Under the pieces are notes generated by a model that was given only the letters and a program-made list of their open reading frames with translations, was not told where the DNA came from and did not search any database. From NVTR01 sp036480115 (GTDB lineage: Bacteria > Pseudomonadota > Alphaproteobacteria > Rhodobacterales > Rhodobacteraceae), in NCBI GenBank assembly GCA_965224795.1, contig CBDDAE010000002.1, positions 744,001 through 808,000 on the forward strand: a stretch of 64,000 nt of DNA, given 5' to 3'. Position 1 is the first letter of the stretch. The number at the start of each line of letters is the position of its first letter. Of this stretch, positions 50,498 through 59,482 are shown in pieces. The translations under genes were made by a program, and so were the position numbers.

Positions 50498-51289
50498 ATG
50501 ACCCGGATTGACCAGAAATTCGCCCAGCTCAAAGCCGAGAACCGCAAAGCGTTTGTCAGCTATATCATGGCCGGGGACCCGGATTTTGATGCCTCCCTTG
50601 AGATCGTCAAAGGCCTGCCTGCTGCAGGTGTTGATATCATCGAACTTGGCCTGCCGTTCACCGATCCGATGGCCGACGGCCCAACAATACAGCTGGCCGG
50701 GCAACGGGCACTTGCGGCAGGCATGACACTGCAACGCACGCTGGATCTGGCGGCAGAATTTCGCAAAACCGACGACACCACGCCAATTGTGTTGATGGGG
50801 TACTACAACCCAATCCATTCAATGGGGGTTGAGGCTTTCCTGACCGCCGCAAAAGCCGCCGGCATTGACGGTCTGATCATCGTTGATCTGCCCCCCGAGG
50901 AAGACAGTGAGTTGTGCATCCCGGCGCAAAAGGCCGGCATCAACTTCATCCGCCTAGCCACCCCAACAACCGACGACAATCGCCTGCCAAAAGTCATGCA
51001 AAACACGTCGGGCTTCGTGTATTACGTTTCGATCAATGGCATCACCGGTTCAGCCGCCGCACAGGCCAGCGATGTCGCACCAGAAGTCGCGCGCATCAAA
51101 TCCACAACCAATCTGCCAGTCGTAGTCGGCTTTGGCATCACCACACCCGAAAACGCCGCAGATATCGCCGGTATTGCAGATGGTTGCGTCGTTGGCTCTG
51201 CTATTGTCAGCCTGATTGGGGCCGGTAAATCCACCACAGAAGTGTTAGGTTTCGTCAAAACCCTGTCTGACGGTGCCCACCGCGCCTGA
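50498..51289 (+). CDS. trpA: Tryptophan synthase alpha subunit
   Basis: 263 residues. It cleaves indole-3-glycerol phosphate to indole and glyceraldehyde-3-phosphate, passing indole to the beta subunit. Catalytic Glu49 and Asp60 are in IIELGLPFTDPMADGPTIQ, the same numbering as E. coli. The phosphate-binding VVGFGITTPENA and GSAIVSLI segments are intact. ATG 50498 starts the typical MTRIDQKF. It lies about 7.6 kb from trpB and on the other strand, as in several Rhodobacterales. Confidence 0.95.
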   Translation: MTRIDQKFAQLKAENRKAFVSYIMAGDPDFDASLEIVKGLPAAGVDIIELGLPFTDPMADGPTIQLAGQRALAAGMTLQRTLDLAAEFRKTDDTTPIVLMGYYNPIHSMGVEAFLTAAKAAGIDGLIIVDLPPEEDSELCIPAQKAGINFIRLATPTTDDNRLPKVMQNTSGFVYYVSINGITGSAAAQASDVAPEVARIKSTTNLPVVVGFGITTPENAADIAGIADGCVVGSAIVSLIGAGKSTTEVLGFVKTLSDGAHRA

Positions 51290-51350
51290 CGGCATTGCGC
51301 AGGCAACCCAGAATTGGTAGTTTTTTCCGACCAATACCAAGGACAGCCCA

Positions 51351-52514
51351 ATGCCCGTGATCACCTGCATCGACGATCTTAAGCGTATCTACAAACGACG
51401 GGTGCCAAAGATGTTCTACGACTACTGCGAAAGCGGCAGTTGGACTGAACAGACCTTCCGCGAGAATACCAGTGATTTTGATAAGTTGTACCTGCGCCAG
51501 CGCGTTGCCGTAGACATGGCCAACCGCTCCACCGCCACGCAGATGATTGGTCAGGATGTGGCCATGCCGGTGGCACTGGCCCCGGTCGGGTTAACCGGCA
51601 TGCAAAGTGCAGATGGCGAAATAAAAGCCGCCCGCGCCGCCGAAAAATTCGGCGTGCCCTTCACCCTGTCCACCATGTCGATCTGTTCCATCGAAGATGT
51701 CGCCAAACATACCGAAAAACCGTTCTGGTTTCAGGTCTACACCTTGCGCGACGATGATTTCATGCGCCGTTTGCTTGACCGCGCCAAAGCCGCCGAATGC
51801 TCGGCACTGGTCATAACCGTTGACCTGCAAATCATGGGCCAACGCCACAAAGACCTGAAAAACGGCCTGTCCGCCCCGCCAAAACTCACTGCCAAATCCA
51901 TTGCCAATATGATGACCAAGGCGCGCTGGGGCTTAGGGATGTTGGGCACTAAACGCCGGTTTTTCGGCAACATTGTCGGCCATGCGGCCGGCGTTTCTGA
52001 TCCAGGTTCCCTGTCCGCCTGGACAGCAGAGGCCTTTGACCAAACCCTGGACTGGCAAAAAATCGAACGCATGATCAACATGTGGGACGGTAAGGTCATC
52101 CTGAAAGGTGTGCTGGATGTTGAAGACGCCAAAATGGCCGCGAAGGTCGGGGCCAGTGCCATCACTGTGTCCAACCATGGCGGGCGGCAGTTGGACGGCG
52201 CGCTGTCATCCATCCGGGCATTGGCTGACATCGTAGATGCCGTAGGTGATAAGATAGAGGTGCATTTAGACAGCGGCATCAGATCCGGTCAGGACGCGTT
52301 GAAAGCCTGCGCCATGGGGGCCACCGGCACCATGATCGGGCGGTCATATATCTATGGGCTTGGTGCCATGGGCGAACAGGGTGTGACCACAGCCCTGAAT
52401 GTCATCCAAAAAGAACTGGACTTGTCCATGGCATTTTGCGGCCACAAGGACATCACAACCGTGAATCGCGATATCCTACTGATACCAAAAGGATTTACCG
52501 GTGATTGGATGTGA
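51351..52514 (+). CDS. lldD: FMN-dependent L-lactate dehydrogenase (alpha-hydroxy-acid oxidase family)
   Basis: 387-residue membrane-associated flavoenzyme that oxidises L-lactate to pyruvate and feeds electrons to quinone. The catalytic His is in the signature SNHGGRQLDG near residue 275. FMN-phosphate contacts are in LDSGIRSGQDALKACAMGA and IGRSYIYGLGAMGE. Other 2-hydroxy acids cannot be excluded, since family members differ only subtly. It follows trpA on the plus strand after 61 bases and converges on the MFS gene. Confidence 0.88.
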   Translation: MPVITCIDDLKRIYKRRVPKMFYDYCESGSWTEQTFRENTSDFDKLYLRQRVAVDMANRSTATQMIGQDVAMPVALAPVGLTGMQSADGEIKAARAAEKFGVPFTLSTMSICSIEDVAKHTEKPFWFQVYTLRDDDFMRRLLDRAKAAECSALVITVDLQIMGQRHKDLKNGLSAPPKLTAKSIANMMTKARWGLGMLGTKRRFFGNIVGHAAGVSDPGSLSAWTAEAFDQTLDWQKIERMINMWDGKVILKGVLDVEDAKMAAKVGASAITVSNHGGRQLDGALSSIRALADIVDAVGDKIEVHLDSGIRSGQDALKACAMGATGTMIGRSYIYGLGAMGEQGVTTALNVIQKELDLSMAFCGHKDITTVNRDILLIPKGFTGDWM

Positions 52515-52529
52515 ACTTCCTTAGCAATT

Positions 52530-53663
52530 TCACGGTGTTTTTTTAATCATACCTACAAGCGGGTAAACCAAGATTATCAACAGGGCCACGCTGGCAAAGG
52601 CAATTCGAAGACCAAAACCGTTCGATAAAAATCCCATCAACATCGGGGCGACAAAAAACCCGGCAAATCCAATGACCGCAACCCGCGATATTGCCGCCGT
52701 TCGCATTTCTGCCGGTACCAGCCGCCCGACAAGTGCCAGTGCCATCGGCCCGATGACCGATACCCCCAGCCCCATGATTGCAAATCCCAAATAGGCCACG
52801 GACGGAACAGGAGCTATGGCAGCAAGCAAAACTCCAACAATAGCCAATCCGCCCGCCCAACGAATAACTGTGATCTCGCTAACACGACTGGCAATCGCTT
52901 GCCCGCTAAAGCGCCCGATCGCCATGGTGAAACCCAGTGTTGCTGGTGCGAATGCGCCTTGGGCCGCGCCGCCTTTAAGCGTGCGTTCGATATGTAACGC
53001 CGACCAGGTTTCCACCGTTGCTTCCGACATGAACGCAATCAATGCTACCCCGCCACACAAAATAACAGGCAACAGAATTGGTCCGGAACTACCGGTATCT
53101 TGCAAATCAGCGCGTACCATCGCTTGTTGTGTTAACAATGCCAGACACGCTGCAATAATCGCTGCAACCAAAAATATTTGCGATGCATTCATCCCGGCTT
53201 CGCGGGCAAAACCCGTTAGCAGTGCCGCCACCGCGTAGCTAGCCGAAAACACCCCGTGATTGGCATTCATAAGAGAACGCCCGCTGGCTGCCTCTAGCTC
53301 ACTGACGCGTGCATTCATCACCACATCAGTTAAACCGGATGTTGCGCCAATCAGGACCAGAAACATTCCTAACATCAGTGGTCCCGTCGCTAACGAGGGC
53401 AGTATAAACGACAGGGCAAATATCAGCGCAGCAACGCGCAAAGCTGAAGGCCCCAGTAAGCTTTCAATTCTTGGTGCCAGCCAAATTGAGCTGCTCAGGC
53501 CTATTCCAGTTCCCAGCAACAGCAAGCCAAACAGTGCATCATCGGCACCAATCTGAGCTTTAAGCACTGGCACCAAGGCGGCAAAACACCCCCAAAATAT
53601 GCCCACGATGGCAAATGCCGTAGCGGGCCGGCGCGATATTTTTAGGGCGGCAATAATTGTCAT
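52530..53663 (-). CDS. Major facilitator superfamily transporter
   Basis: 377 residues from MTIIAALK, with about 12 predicted transmembrane helices in two halves (AFAIVGIFWGCFAALVPVL; LLPVILCGGVALIAFMSEA). The central NANHGVFSASYAVAALLTG segment recalls the FucP/YbjJ-type group of MFS proteins. The substrate is unknown. Upstream in-frame codons exist to 53789, but the first hydrophobic helix follows the chosen ATG directly. It is divergent from rplY, with both promoters in the ~140-base gap. Confidence 0.85.
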   Translation of the reverse strand: MTIIAALKISRRPATAFAIVGIFWGCFAALVPVLKAQIGADDALFGLLLLGTGIGLSSSIWLAPRIESLLGPSALRVAALIFALSFILPSLATGPLMLGMFLVLIGATSGLTDVVMNARVSELEAASGRSLMNANHGVFSASYAVAALLTGFAREAGMNASQIFLVAAIIAACLALLTQQAMVRADLQDTGSSGPILLPVILCGGVALIAFMSEATVETWSALHIERTLKGGAAQGAFAPATLGFTMAIGRFSGQAIASRVSEITVIRWAGGLAIVGVLLAAIAPVPSVAYLGFAIMGLGVSVIGPMALALVGRLVPAEMRTAAISRVAVIGFAGFFVAPMLMGFLSNGFGLRIAFASVALLIILVYPLVGMIKKTP

Positions 53664-53760
53664 GTACTGCCCTTGCCATTTGACCCTAAGGATTGCAATA
53701 AAATTGACTAATGGACCCTTTCCAAAACCAATAGAACCGTCTATACGCGCCTCTTCAAAT

Positions 53761-53785
53761 GGGCATGCACCCTTGGAGGATGCCC
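53761..53785 (+). promoter_or_regulatory. Hairpin in the rplY leader
   Basis: GGGCAT and ATGCCC form a 6-base-pair stem around a 13-base loop that includes a TTGGAGG Shine-Dalgarno-like sequence, 19 bases upstream of the rplY start. Several ribosomal-protein genes use such leaders for autoregulation. Here it is only a structural suggestion. Confidence 0.35.
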
Positions 53786-53803
53786 GCATTTAGGAGAATA
53801 CCC

Positions 53804-54481
53804 ATGGCTGGAAAGATCCCAGATCTTAACGCTTTGGTACGCACGGGGACAGGCAAGGGGGCCGCCCGTTCAGCTCGTAGAGCTGGCAACGTACCAGGCA
53901 TCGTATATGGCGGCGGCGAAGACCCGCTTCCAATTCAAATCCCCTTTAACGCATTGTTAAAAAAGCTGAAAGCAGGCCGGTTTCTGTCAACGCTGTTCAA
54001 CCTTAAGGTTGAAGGCCAGGATGATGTCCGCGTTATCTGCCGTAATGTGCAGCGCGATGTGGTCAAAGACCTGCCGACGCATTTAGACCTGATGCGCCTG
54101 AAGCGGACAACAAAAATTGCGTTGTTCATTCCGGTTGAGTTCACCGACGAGGAAGACTGCCCCGGTATCAAATCCGGCGGCGTTCTGACAGTTGTGCGTA
54201 ACGAAGTTGAACTGGTCGTCACGGCCGGCGACATCCCGGAAAAACTTATTGTGGATATTTCGGAAAAGGAAGTTGGCGATGTGTGCCACATTTCCGAAGT
54301 CACAATTCCAGACGGCGCCAAGCTGACCATCGACCGCGATTTTGTAATTGCCAACATCTCGGCCCCATCCGCGCTTCGTTCTGAGGACGAAGAAGACGAG
54401 GATGAAGTCGATGCAGAAGCAGTTGAAGGCGAAGAAGGTGCCGAAGGCGAAGCAGAAGAAGATGACGCTTCCAAGGAATAA
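53804..54481 (+). CDS. rplY: 50S ribosomal protein L25/general stress protein Ctc
   Basis: 225-residue L25 of the long (TL5/Ctc) type that binds 5S rRNA. The N-terminal L25 domain runs from LVRTGTGKGAARSARRAGNV to FLSTLFNLKVEG, then a beta C-domain (VVKDLPTHLDLMRL; EVGDVCHISEVTIPDGAKL). The last ~30 residues are a highly acidic Glu/Asp tail, typical of alphaproteobacterial L25. ATG 53804 is set by an AGGAGA ribosome-binding site. An in-frame ATG at 53780 lies inside the leader hairpin. In related genomes pth usually follows directly; here two inserted genes intervene. Confidence 0.95.
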   Translation: MAGKIPDLNALVRTGTGKGAARSARRAGNVPGIVYGGGEDPLPIQIPFNALLKKLKAGRFLSTLFNLKVEGQDDVRVICRNVQRDVVKDLPTHLDLMRLKRTTKIALFIPVEFTDEEDCPGIKSGGVLTVVRNEVELVVTAGDIPEKLIVDISEKEVGDVCHISEVTIPDGAKLTIDRDFVIANISAPSALRSEDEEDEDEVDAEAVEGEEGAEGEAEEDDASKE

Positions 54482-54510
54482 GCTTTAATACTTCAACGTT
54501 AAAAACTTAG

Positions 54511-54529
54511 CGGGGCCTTTTTGGCCCCG
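54511..54529 (+). terminator. Terminator of rplY
   Basis: CGGGGCC-TTTTT-GGCCCCG: a perfect seven-base-pair GC stem 29 bases after the rplY stop, ending exactly at the stop codon of the converging methyltransferase gene. The loop is five T residues. It could serve both strands. Confidence 0.75.
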
Positions 54530-55219
54530 TTATGCGTTTGGCGGGGTAATACGTTGAAATACAACGGTTTCGCCACGCGTCCCCCAAGGCATATAGGTCA
54601 TACCCGATCGCGACATCCCATCAAATATTTCTCGAATAACCTGATTGGAATAAATTTTACTGTGGATTTCCATAATCAGTAACCGAACATGATCCGGCCA
54701 GGAGGTATCGCAAAGCCTTGCTTCGCCACCCTCGATATCCAGAATTACGACACTTGGCTGATGCTCAGTCAGCAAACCGCCAATCCTCAAGGCTGGAACC
54801 CGTGAAACTCGCGAATTGCCCTCGGCGTTTTCAGATGTAATCGCGGACGCCCAAAACGCTTGCTTACTGTGGAATTCAATATGCGTATCCGCAAAATCAT
54901 TTCCAACAACTGCGCCATGAACAACGGTCGCATCAGCTGCCTCATTTCGTTCCAGATTTGCCTGCAATGCCGCGATCATTTGCGGGCCTGCCTCGATAGA
55001 AACTACATTCGCGCCGCCCACAATTCCGGCCGCAAGGGACGATAAATATCCAGCGCCCGCACCCAAATCCAATACCCTGTCATCAGGCCGTAAATGTCGT
55101 TCAAGCGCTACAGATTCCTGCTGTTCATACCTGCCTGATGTAATCGCCTGTATTAACGTTTCGGTCAGGCAATCCGTTGGAATATGCAAGTTTATGCCAT
55201 TTAACTGAAATTCCTGCAC
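54530..55219 (-). CDS. FkbM-family methyltransferase
   Basis: 229-residue SAM-dependent methyltransferase. The SAM-binding motif I is RVLDLGAGAGYLSSLAA near residue 50, followed by VVSIEAGPQMIAALQANLE (motif II acidic residue). The FkbM-type catalytic region is PSVVILDIEGGEARL near residue 160, where EGGE is the usual signature. FkbM proteins O-methylate sugars, polyketides or peptidoglycan-linked glycans; the target is unknown. It lies in reverse orientation between rplY and pth, next to a URO-D gene, in what looks like an insertion. Confidence 0.82.
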   Translation of the reverse strand: MQEFQLNGINLHIPTDCLTETLIQAITSGRYEQQESVALERHLRPDDRVLDLGAGAGYLSSLAAGIVGGANVVSIEAGPQMIAALQANLERNEAADATVVHGAVVGNDFADTHIEFHSKQAFWASAITSENAEGNSRVSRVPALRIGGLLTEHQPSVVILDIEGGEARLCDTSWPDHVRLLIMEIHSKIYSNQVIREIFDGMSRSGMTYMPWGTRGETVVFQRITPPNA

Positions 55220-55551
55220 TGGTGCCCCCGTTTGCGCGGCGCGGCGTCGGTTCTGTTGCTACCAAAACCTTACCTTTCTTTCCTGCCGGTCGCAGCAGAT
55301 TAGTCTGGACAGGGTTTTTGGTCCAGCAGGGAAGCGGTGAATATAATATTTTACCTACCTTGGATATCCTGGCGCTTTAGCCGGAAATCGCCCTGCCCGG
55401 GTACATTTCCGAACCAGCGCGTCACGTTCCGCCAAAAGGCCACTAGATGAAAGTTTTGGTCGGGCGTCACGTCGCAAATAGCACGCCGTTGGTGGCAACC
55501 GCCTAAACCAGCTGCGGTAGCTGAATATTGGGCAAAACTTACCGTAGATTA
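55220..55551. other. 332-base gap between the inserted FkbM and URO-D genes
   Basis: I see no gene, tRNA or clear terminator on either strand here. It must contain the promoter of the methyltransferase gene and the 3' end of the URO-D transcript. The sequence contains a few short GC-rich stretches but no long repeat or recognisable mobile-element end. Confidence 0.4.
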
Positions 55552-56856
55552 TCAGCTGTCAAACGCGCCTTGGTCATGCACTGTCTGGATAATAATTTCG
55601 ATCAGCTCGAACTGGGTTTGAGAACTGATATCCTCAAAATATACATGGCTGGGCCAAGGCTGGTTGTTCAGGCTGGCATCGGGCCGGCCCACAGTTGCGC
55701 ATACCCGTTTGATAGCAGCAACAAAATCGTCCGCAGTTTCGGCCAACTCAACCCGCGCCATGTCTATATCGGGGATACTGTTGCGATCGACCTGGCTGGC
55801 ACCGATACCCGTGGTCAGGGCCACGCCGCGTGCCAGCGCCTGTTCCTCGTAAAATGGCAGTGCCACCTTATCGGCCTCAAGCCGGATAATGAATTTCGGG
55901 CAAACGCCGTGCTTCAGGTCTGTCAATTCTTCCAGACCGACGCCACTGGTGGGTGCCCCGCCGCTGCCCCGGCGACGCGAACTGCGGTCACGTTTTTTCG
56001 CCTGGGTCACATAGTCGCCGCGATAATTGCAATCAAACAGACGATCAGCCCAGGGCTTGCCTTCAGTCATGCGTTTCATCGACCGGATGGCCATGGTCTT
56101 GCAATTATCCGGACCGATGAAAAACGGTGAACCGGAAGCATCGGAAAGCTCAATCCAGCCGTTGGGAAATTCGCTTAGGAAATGCTCTATCCAAGGGACC
56201 AGAACAGTATCTGCCAGATGATCCAACAGCTCATTGACGAAATCTGGATCATGCACCACATCCGCCAGCAGCGGTTCCTGGCCGTAGATATCCGCGGCCA
56301 AAGAATAGGGTGCCGAAATTTGTAACAGCGGTTCCATCCCGGTCAGCCGTTCAGTCACCCGCAACATATCATTGATGACTTTGGGAATGCCGGTGGTAAA
56401 GTCCGGGGTTTCAAGGGAGCGCCAGTTATCTTTATTGATCAGCACCTTATCAGGGTCAGAACCGGGCGGAAATTTATCAGGATACATCATCGCCTGACCA
56501 ATTGCTTCGCAGGTAAAGGCATAAAGTGCCCAGACCGTATAGAATTTCTGGATGCCCAGCAGGCGACTGGTGATCAGATTGGTGCGGGCATAGCGCTCCG
56601 GATCAGTTTTGTAATATGCAGCGGAATCAACATCATATAGATCATTCAAGATGCTTAACGTGATCATGTGGACTGAGCCTGACACATGGACCGAGCCGGT
56701 TTGCGCGGGCTTGGCAAAATCGGCGTCATACTCACCGGCAATCGCATCATCAAATACGGTGCGCAATTGTTCGGTCGCCTGCTCATCGCCTGATTGCCAG
56801 CGCGTCAACAGATGTAGCCCGTTTGGGAAGATAAGATAATCGGTCAAGGTTTTCAC
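55552..56856 (-). CDS. Uroporphyrinogen-decarboxylase-family protein (MtaA/CmuA-like fold)
   Basis: 434 residues of the URO-D superfamily. Although it shares the barrel of haem-pathway HemE, it lacks the HemE N-terminal signature. It looks instead like the family of zinc-dependent methyltransferases that move methyl groups between corrinoid proteins and thiols. A candidate zinc-ligand segment is LKHGVCPKFIIR (near residue 310). A basic Arg/Gly-rich loop (KKRDRSSRRRGSGG) interrupts the middle. No corrinoid protein or activating ATPase gene is nearby. Haem synthesis is not supported; methyl transfer is the likely theme, substrate unknown. Confidence 0.75.
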   Translation of the reverse strand: MKTLTDYLIFPNGLHLLTRWQSGDEQATEQLRTVFDDAIAGEYDADFAKPAQTGSVHVSGSVHMITLSILNDLYDVDSAAYYKTDPERYARTNLITSRLLGIQKFYTVWALYAFTCEAIGQAMMYPDKFPPGSDPDKVLINKDNWRSLETPDFTTGIPKVINDMLRVTERLTGMEPLLQISAPYSLAADIYGQEPLLADVVHDPDFVNELLDHLADTVLVPWIEHFLSEFPNGWIELSDASGSPFFIGPDNCKTMAIRSMKRMTEGKPWADRLFDCNYRGDYVTQAKKRDRSSRRRGSGGAPTSGVGLEELTDLKHGVCPKFIIRLEADKVALPFYEEQALARGVALTTGIGASQVDRNSIPDIDMARVELAETADDFVAAIKRVCATVGRPDASLNNQPWPSHVYFEDISSQTQFELIEIIIQTVHDQGAFDS

Positions 56857-57053
56857 CCCTTATGCATTACCCGGTCTAAAATGGCCGACTAATCGACCAC
56901 TCGGTTTCAAGTGTTATTGAATGATTCGTCCGGCCCAAATTGCATGACAGCGTCATTTTAGATCAAAAACGACGCGCCAATTCTGGCCTTTCTTCCAGTG
57001 CGCTTGATCCGGTAAGATGGACCAACCAAATTCCCAAGCAGCGGACCAATGAC

Positions 57054-57725
57054 ATGCAGCTTTTCGTCGGCCTGGGAAATCCGGGCGCAAAGTACACAGA
57101 TAACCGGCACAATGTCGGCTTTATGGCGTTGGACAGGATTGCCGAGGAACACGGCTTTGCACCCTGGCGCGCAAAGTTTGACGGCCAGATATCCGAAGGC
57201 AAACTGGGGCGTGAAAAAGTCATCCTGCTAAAACCGGAAACTTTCATGAACAACTCGGGCCAATCCGTCGGCAAAGCGCTACGGTTCTTTAAATTGGACA
57301 GCACCGATGTCACTGTTTTTCATGATGAAATTGATCTGGCCCCCGGAAAATGCCGGGTGAAAGACGGCGGCGGACATGCCGGCCATAATGGATTGCGATC
57401 CATTCACCAGCATATTGGCCCGCACTATTCACGGGTGCGTATCGGTGTCGGCCACCCAGGGCAAAAGAACAGGGTGGCAGGGTATGTACTGCATGATTTT
57501 GCCAAGGCCGATCAAGTCTGGCTGGATGATGTATTACGCGGCATCGGTGACGGTGCGCCCGATCTGGCCGCCGGTGACAGTGGCAAATTCATGAATGCCG
57601 TGGCATTGCGTGCCGTACCATCGCGCCCATCTAAGCCAGCCAAAGCCGCTTCAAAATCGCCGGAACCAATCGAACAAGATGATCCCCGCAACCCGATGCA
57701 AAAATTGCTTGATAAGTTTCGCTAA
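57054..57725 (+). CDS. pth: Peptidyl-tRNA hydrolase
   Basis: 223-residue enzyme that releases peptides from prematurely dropped peptidyl-tRNA. The N-terminal FVGLGNPGAKYTDNRHNVGF contains the catalytic His, and FMNNSG and VFHDEIDLAPGKCRVK hold the conserved Asn and Asp. GHAGHNGLRS is also diagnostic. The tail beyond residue 185 is a Lys/Pro/Ser-rich extension common in Rhodobacterales. ATG 57054 starts MQLFVGLG. It would normally follow rplY directly. The DUF2237 gene is 8 bases downstream. Confidence 0.95.
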   Translation: MQLFVGLGNPGAKYTDNRHNVGFMALDRIAEEHGFAPWRAKFDGQISEGKLGREKVILLKPETFMNNSGQSVGKALRFFKLDSTDVTVFHDEIDLAPGKCRVKDGGGHAGHNGLRSIHQHIGPHYSRVRIGVGHPGQKNRVAGYVLHDFAKADQVWLDDVLRGIGDGAPDLAAGDSGKFMNAVALRAVPSRPSKPAKAASKSPEPIEQDDPRNPMQKLLDKFR

Positions 57726-57733
57726 GGAATACC

Positions 57734-58111
57734 ATGGCCTCAGAAATGTCCCCGTCGATTAACGTTCACGGTGCGCCGCTCGTTCCTTGCTCAAAGGATC
57801 CCGTAACCGGATATTTTCGCAATGGTGCTTGTGACACTTGCGAACAGGACGTGGGCAGCCACACAGTTTGCGCCGTGATGACGGCCGAGTTTCTGGCCTA
57901 TTCAAAATATTTCGGCAATGACCTGAGCACACCAAAGCCCGAATACGGCTTTGCCGGCCTGAAACCCGGCGATCATTGGTGCCTGTGCGCCAGTCGGTTT
58001 ATGCAGGCCTATGACGAAGGCTGCCCGCCCCAGGTGAACCTAGACGCCACACATATCAAAGCGCTGGAGATCGTACCTATTGAGGCATTGCAAGCAAACG
58101 CGGCAACCTAG
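57734..58111 (+). CDS. DUF2237 family protein
   Basis: 125 residues. The family is recognised from NVHGAPLVPCSKDPVTGYFR near the N-terminus, the CDTCEQDVGSHTVCAVMT segment and GDHWCLCASRFMQAY. It has several conserved Cys residues (34, 37, 46 and the WCLC pair) that could bind metal. It has no signal peptide and no established activity. It follows pth within eight bases and its last four bases overlap the converging trpB stop. Confidence 0.88.
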   Translation: MASEMSPSINVHGAPLVPCSKDPVTGYFRNGACDTCEQDVGSHTVCAVMTAEFLAYSKYFGNDLSTPKPEYGFAGLKPGDHWCLCASRFMQAYDEGCPPQVNLDATHIKALEIVPIEALQANAAT

Positions 58112-59340
58112 CCGCCGGTATCAATTTCCACGCCCAAATGCTTGGCCACAGTGAAAATGTCTTTGTCACCGCGCCCACACATGTTCATGCAGATGATGTG
58201 ATCTTTCGGCAGATCTGGCGCAATTTTCATTACATGGGCCAGCGCGTGACTTGGCTCTAGCGCCGGAATGATCCCTTCCAGCGCGCAACATAGTTCAAAC
58301 GCCTCCAGTGCTTCCTTATCGGTAATTGCTACATACTCGGCTCGGCCAATATCATGCAACCAGGAATGTTCCGGTCCGATCCCCGGATAATCCAGCCCCG
58401 CAGAGATCGAAAACCCTTCGCGTATCTGGCCATCATCATCCTGCAACAGATAGGTCCGGTTGCCGTGCAGCACACCGGGCCGCCCGCCGGTCAGACTGGC
58501 GCAATGTTCGAACTTATCGTTCACACCCTTGCCGCCCGCTTCCACGCCAATAATGCGCACGCTTTCATCATTCAGAAAAGGAAAGAACAGCCCCATGGCG
58601 TTGGATCCACCACCAATGGCTGCAATAATCGTATCCGGTAAGCGCCCTTCGGCCCGGTGCATCTGTTCTTTGGCTTCTTTGCCAATGATAGCCTGAAAAT
58701 CCCGAACCATCGCCGGGTACGGATGCGGCCCGGCCACAGTACCGATGCAATAAAACGTATCGGCCACATTGGTCACCCAGTCGCGCATGGCATCGTTCAT
58801 CGCGTCCTTTAGCGTTCCGCGACCGGACGTCACCGAAATCACTTCAGCCCCAAGCAGACGCATGCGAAACACATTTGGCGACTGGCGCTCCACATCATGG
58901 GCGCCCATATAGACCACGCATTTCAAACCAAACTTGGCGCAAACCGTCGCCGTCGCCACGCCGTGCTGCCCGGCGCCGGTTTCCGCAATAATCCGGGTGC
59001 GCCCCATGCGCCGCGCCAGCAATATCTGCCCCAACACGTTGTTGATCTTATGGGCCCCGGTGTGGTTCAGCTCATCGCGCTTCAGATATATCTTGGCCCC
59101 GCCCAGATGCTCAGTCAGTCGTTCAGCATGATAAAGCGGGCTAGGTCGCCCGACATAATGCTCCCACAGATCATCCATTTCCGCCCAAAAAGATGCATCA
59201 ACCTTGGCCGCTTCATATTCAGCCTCCAGTTCCAGGATCAACGGCATCAGCGTTTCAGAAACAAACCGCCCGCCAAAACCACCAAACCGCCCCTTTTCAT
59301 CGGGACCGTTGGTAAAACTGTTTCGCTGATCATTCGCCAT
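58108..59340 (-). CDS. trpB: Tryptophan synthase beta subunit
   Basis: 410-residue PLP enzyme that condenses indole and serine to L-tryptophan. The Schiff-base Lys is Lys98 in ELNHTGAHKINNVLGQ. The phosphate-binding GGGSNAMG, the substrate loop ETGAGQHG and the monovalent-cation region near GRPGVLHGNRTY are intact. It begins with the typical GRFGGFGGRFVSETLMP. It lies downstream of trpF with a hairpin-ATATTT element between them; the partner subunit gene trpA is elsewhere in the window. Confidence 0.97.
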   Translation of the reverse strand: MANDQRNSFTNGPDEKGRFGGFGGRFVSETLMPLILELEAEYEAAKVDASFWAEMDDLWEHYVGRPSPLYHAERLTEHLGGAKIYLKRDELNHTGAHKINNVLGQILLARRMGRTRIIAETGAGQHGVATATVCAKFGLKCVVYMGAHDVERQSPNVFRMRLLGAEVISVTSGRGTLKDAMNDAMRDWVTNVADTFYCIGTVAGPHPYPAMVRDFQAIIGKEAKEQMHRAEGRLPDTIIAAIGGGSNAMGLFFPFLNDESVRIIGVEAGGKGVNDKFEHCASLTGGRPGVLHGNRTYLLQDDDGQIREGFSISAGLDYPGIGPEHSWLHDIGRAEYVAITDKEALEAFELCCALEGIIPALEPSHALAHVMKIAPDLPKDHIICMNMCGRGDKDIFTVAKHLGVEIDTGG

Positions 59341-59402
59341 TTCAATACCCCATAAATCTTAGACTGCCCTAGCGCTGACGTCGCTATAGGTAAAGCCTTA
59401 GC

Positions 59403-59442
59403 CACTTCTTCTTTTCTTAAATATCTCCCTAGCGGAGCGGTG
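59403..59442 (-). repeat. Intergenic hairpin-ATATTT element, copy C
   Basis: On the minus strand between trpF and trpB: GCTCCGCTAGGGAGATATTT followed by AAGAAAAGAAGAAGTG. CTCC and GGAG can pair around a short loop. The stem bases differ from copy B while the pairing is kept, which hints that structure matters. Its place between two trp genes could attenuate or process the transcript. Confidence 0.55.
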
Positions 59443-59482
59443 TCGCCCGCAGGGCTAAAGGATAATGCGCCCCTTGGGGCGC

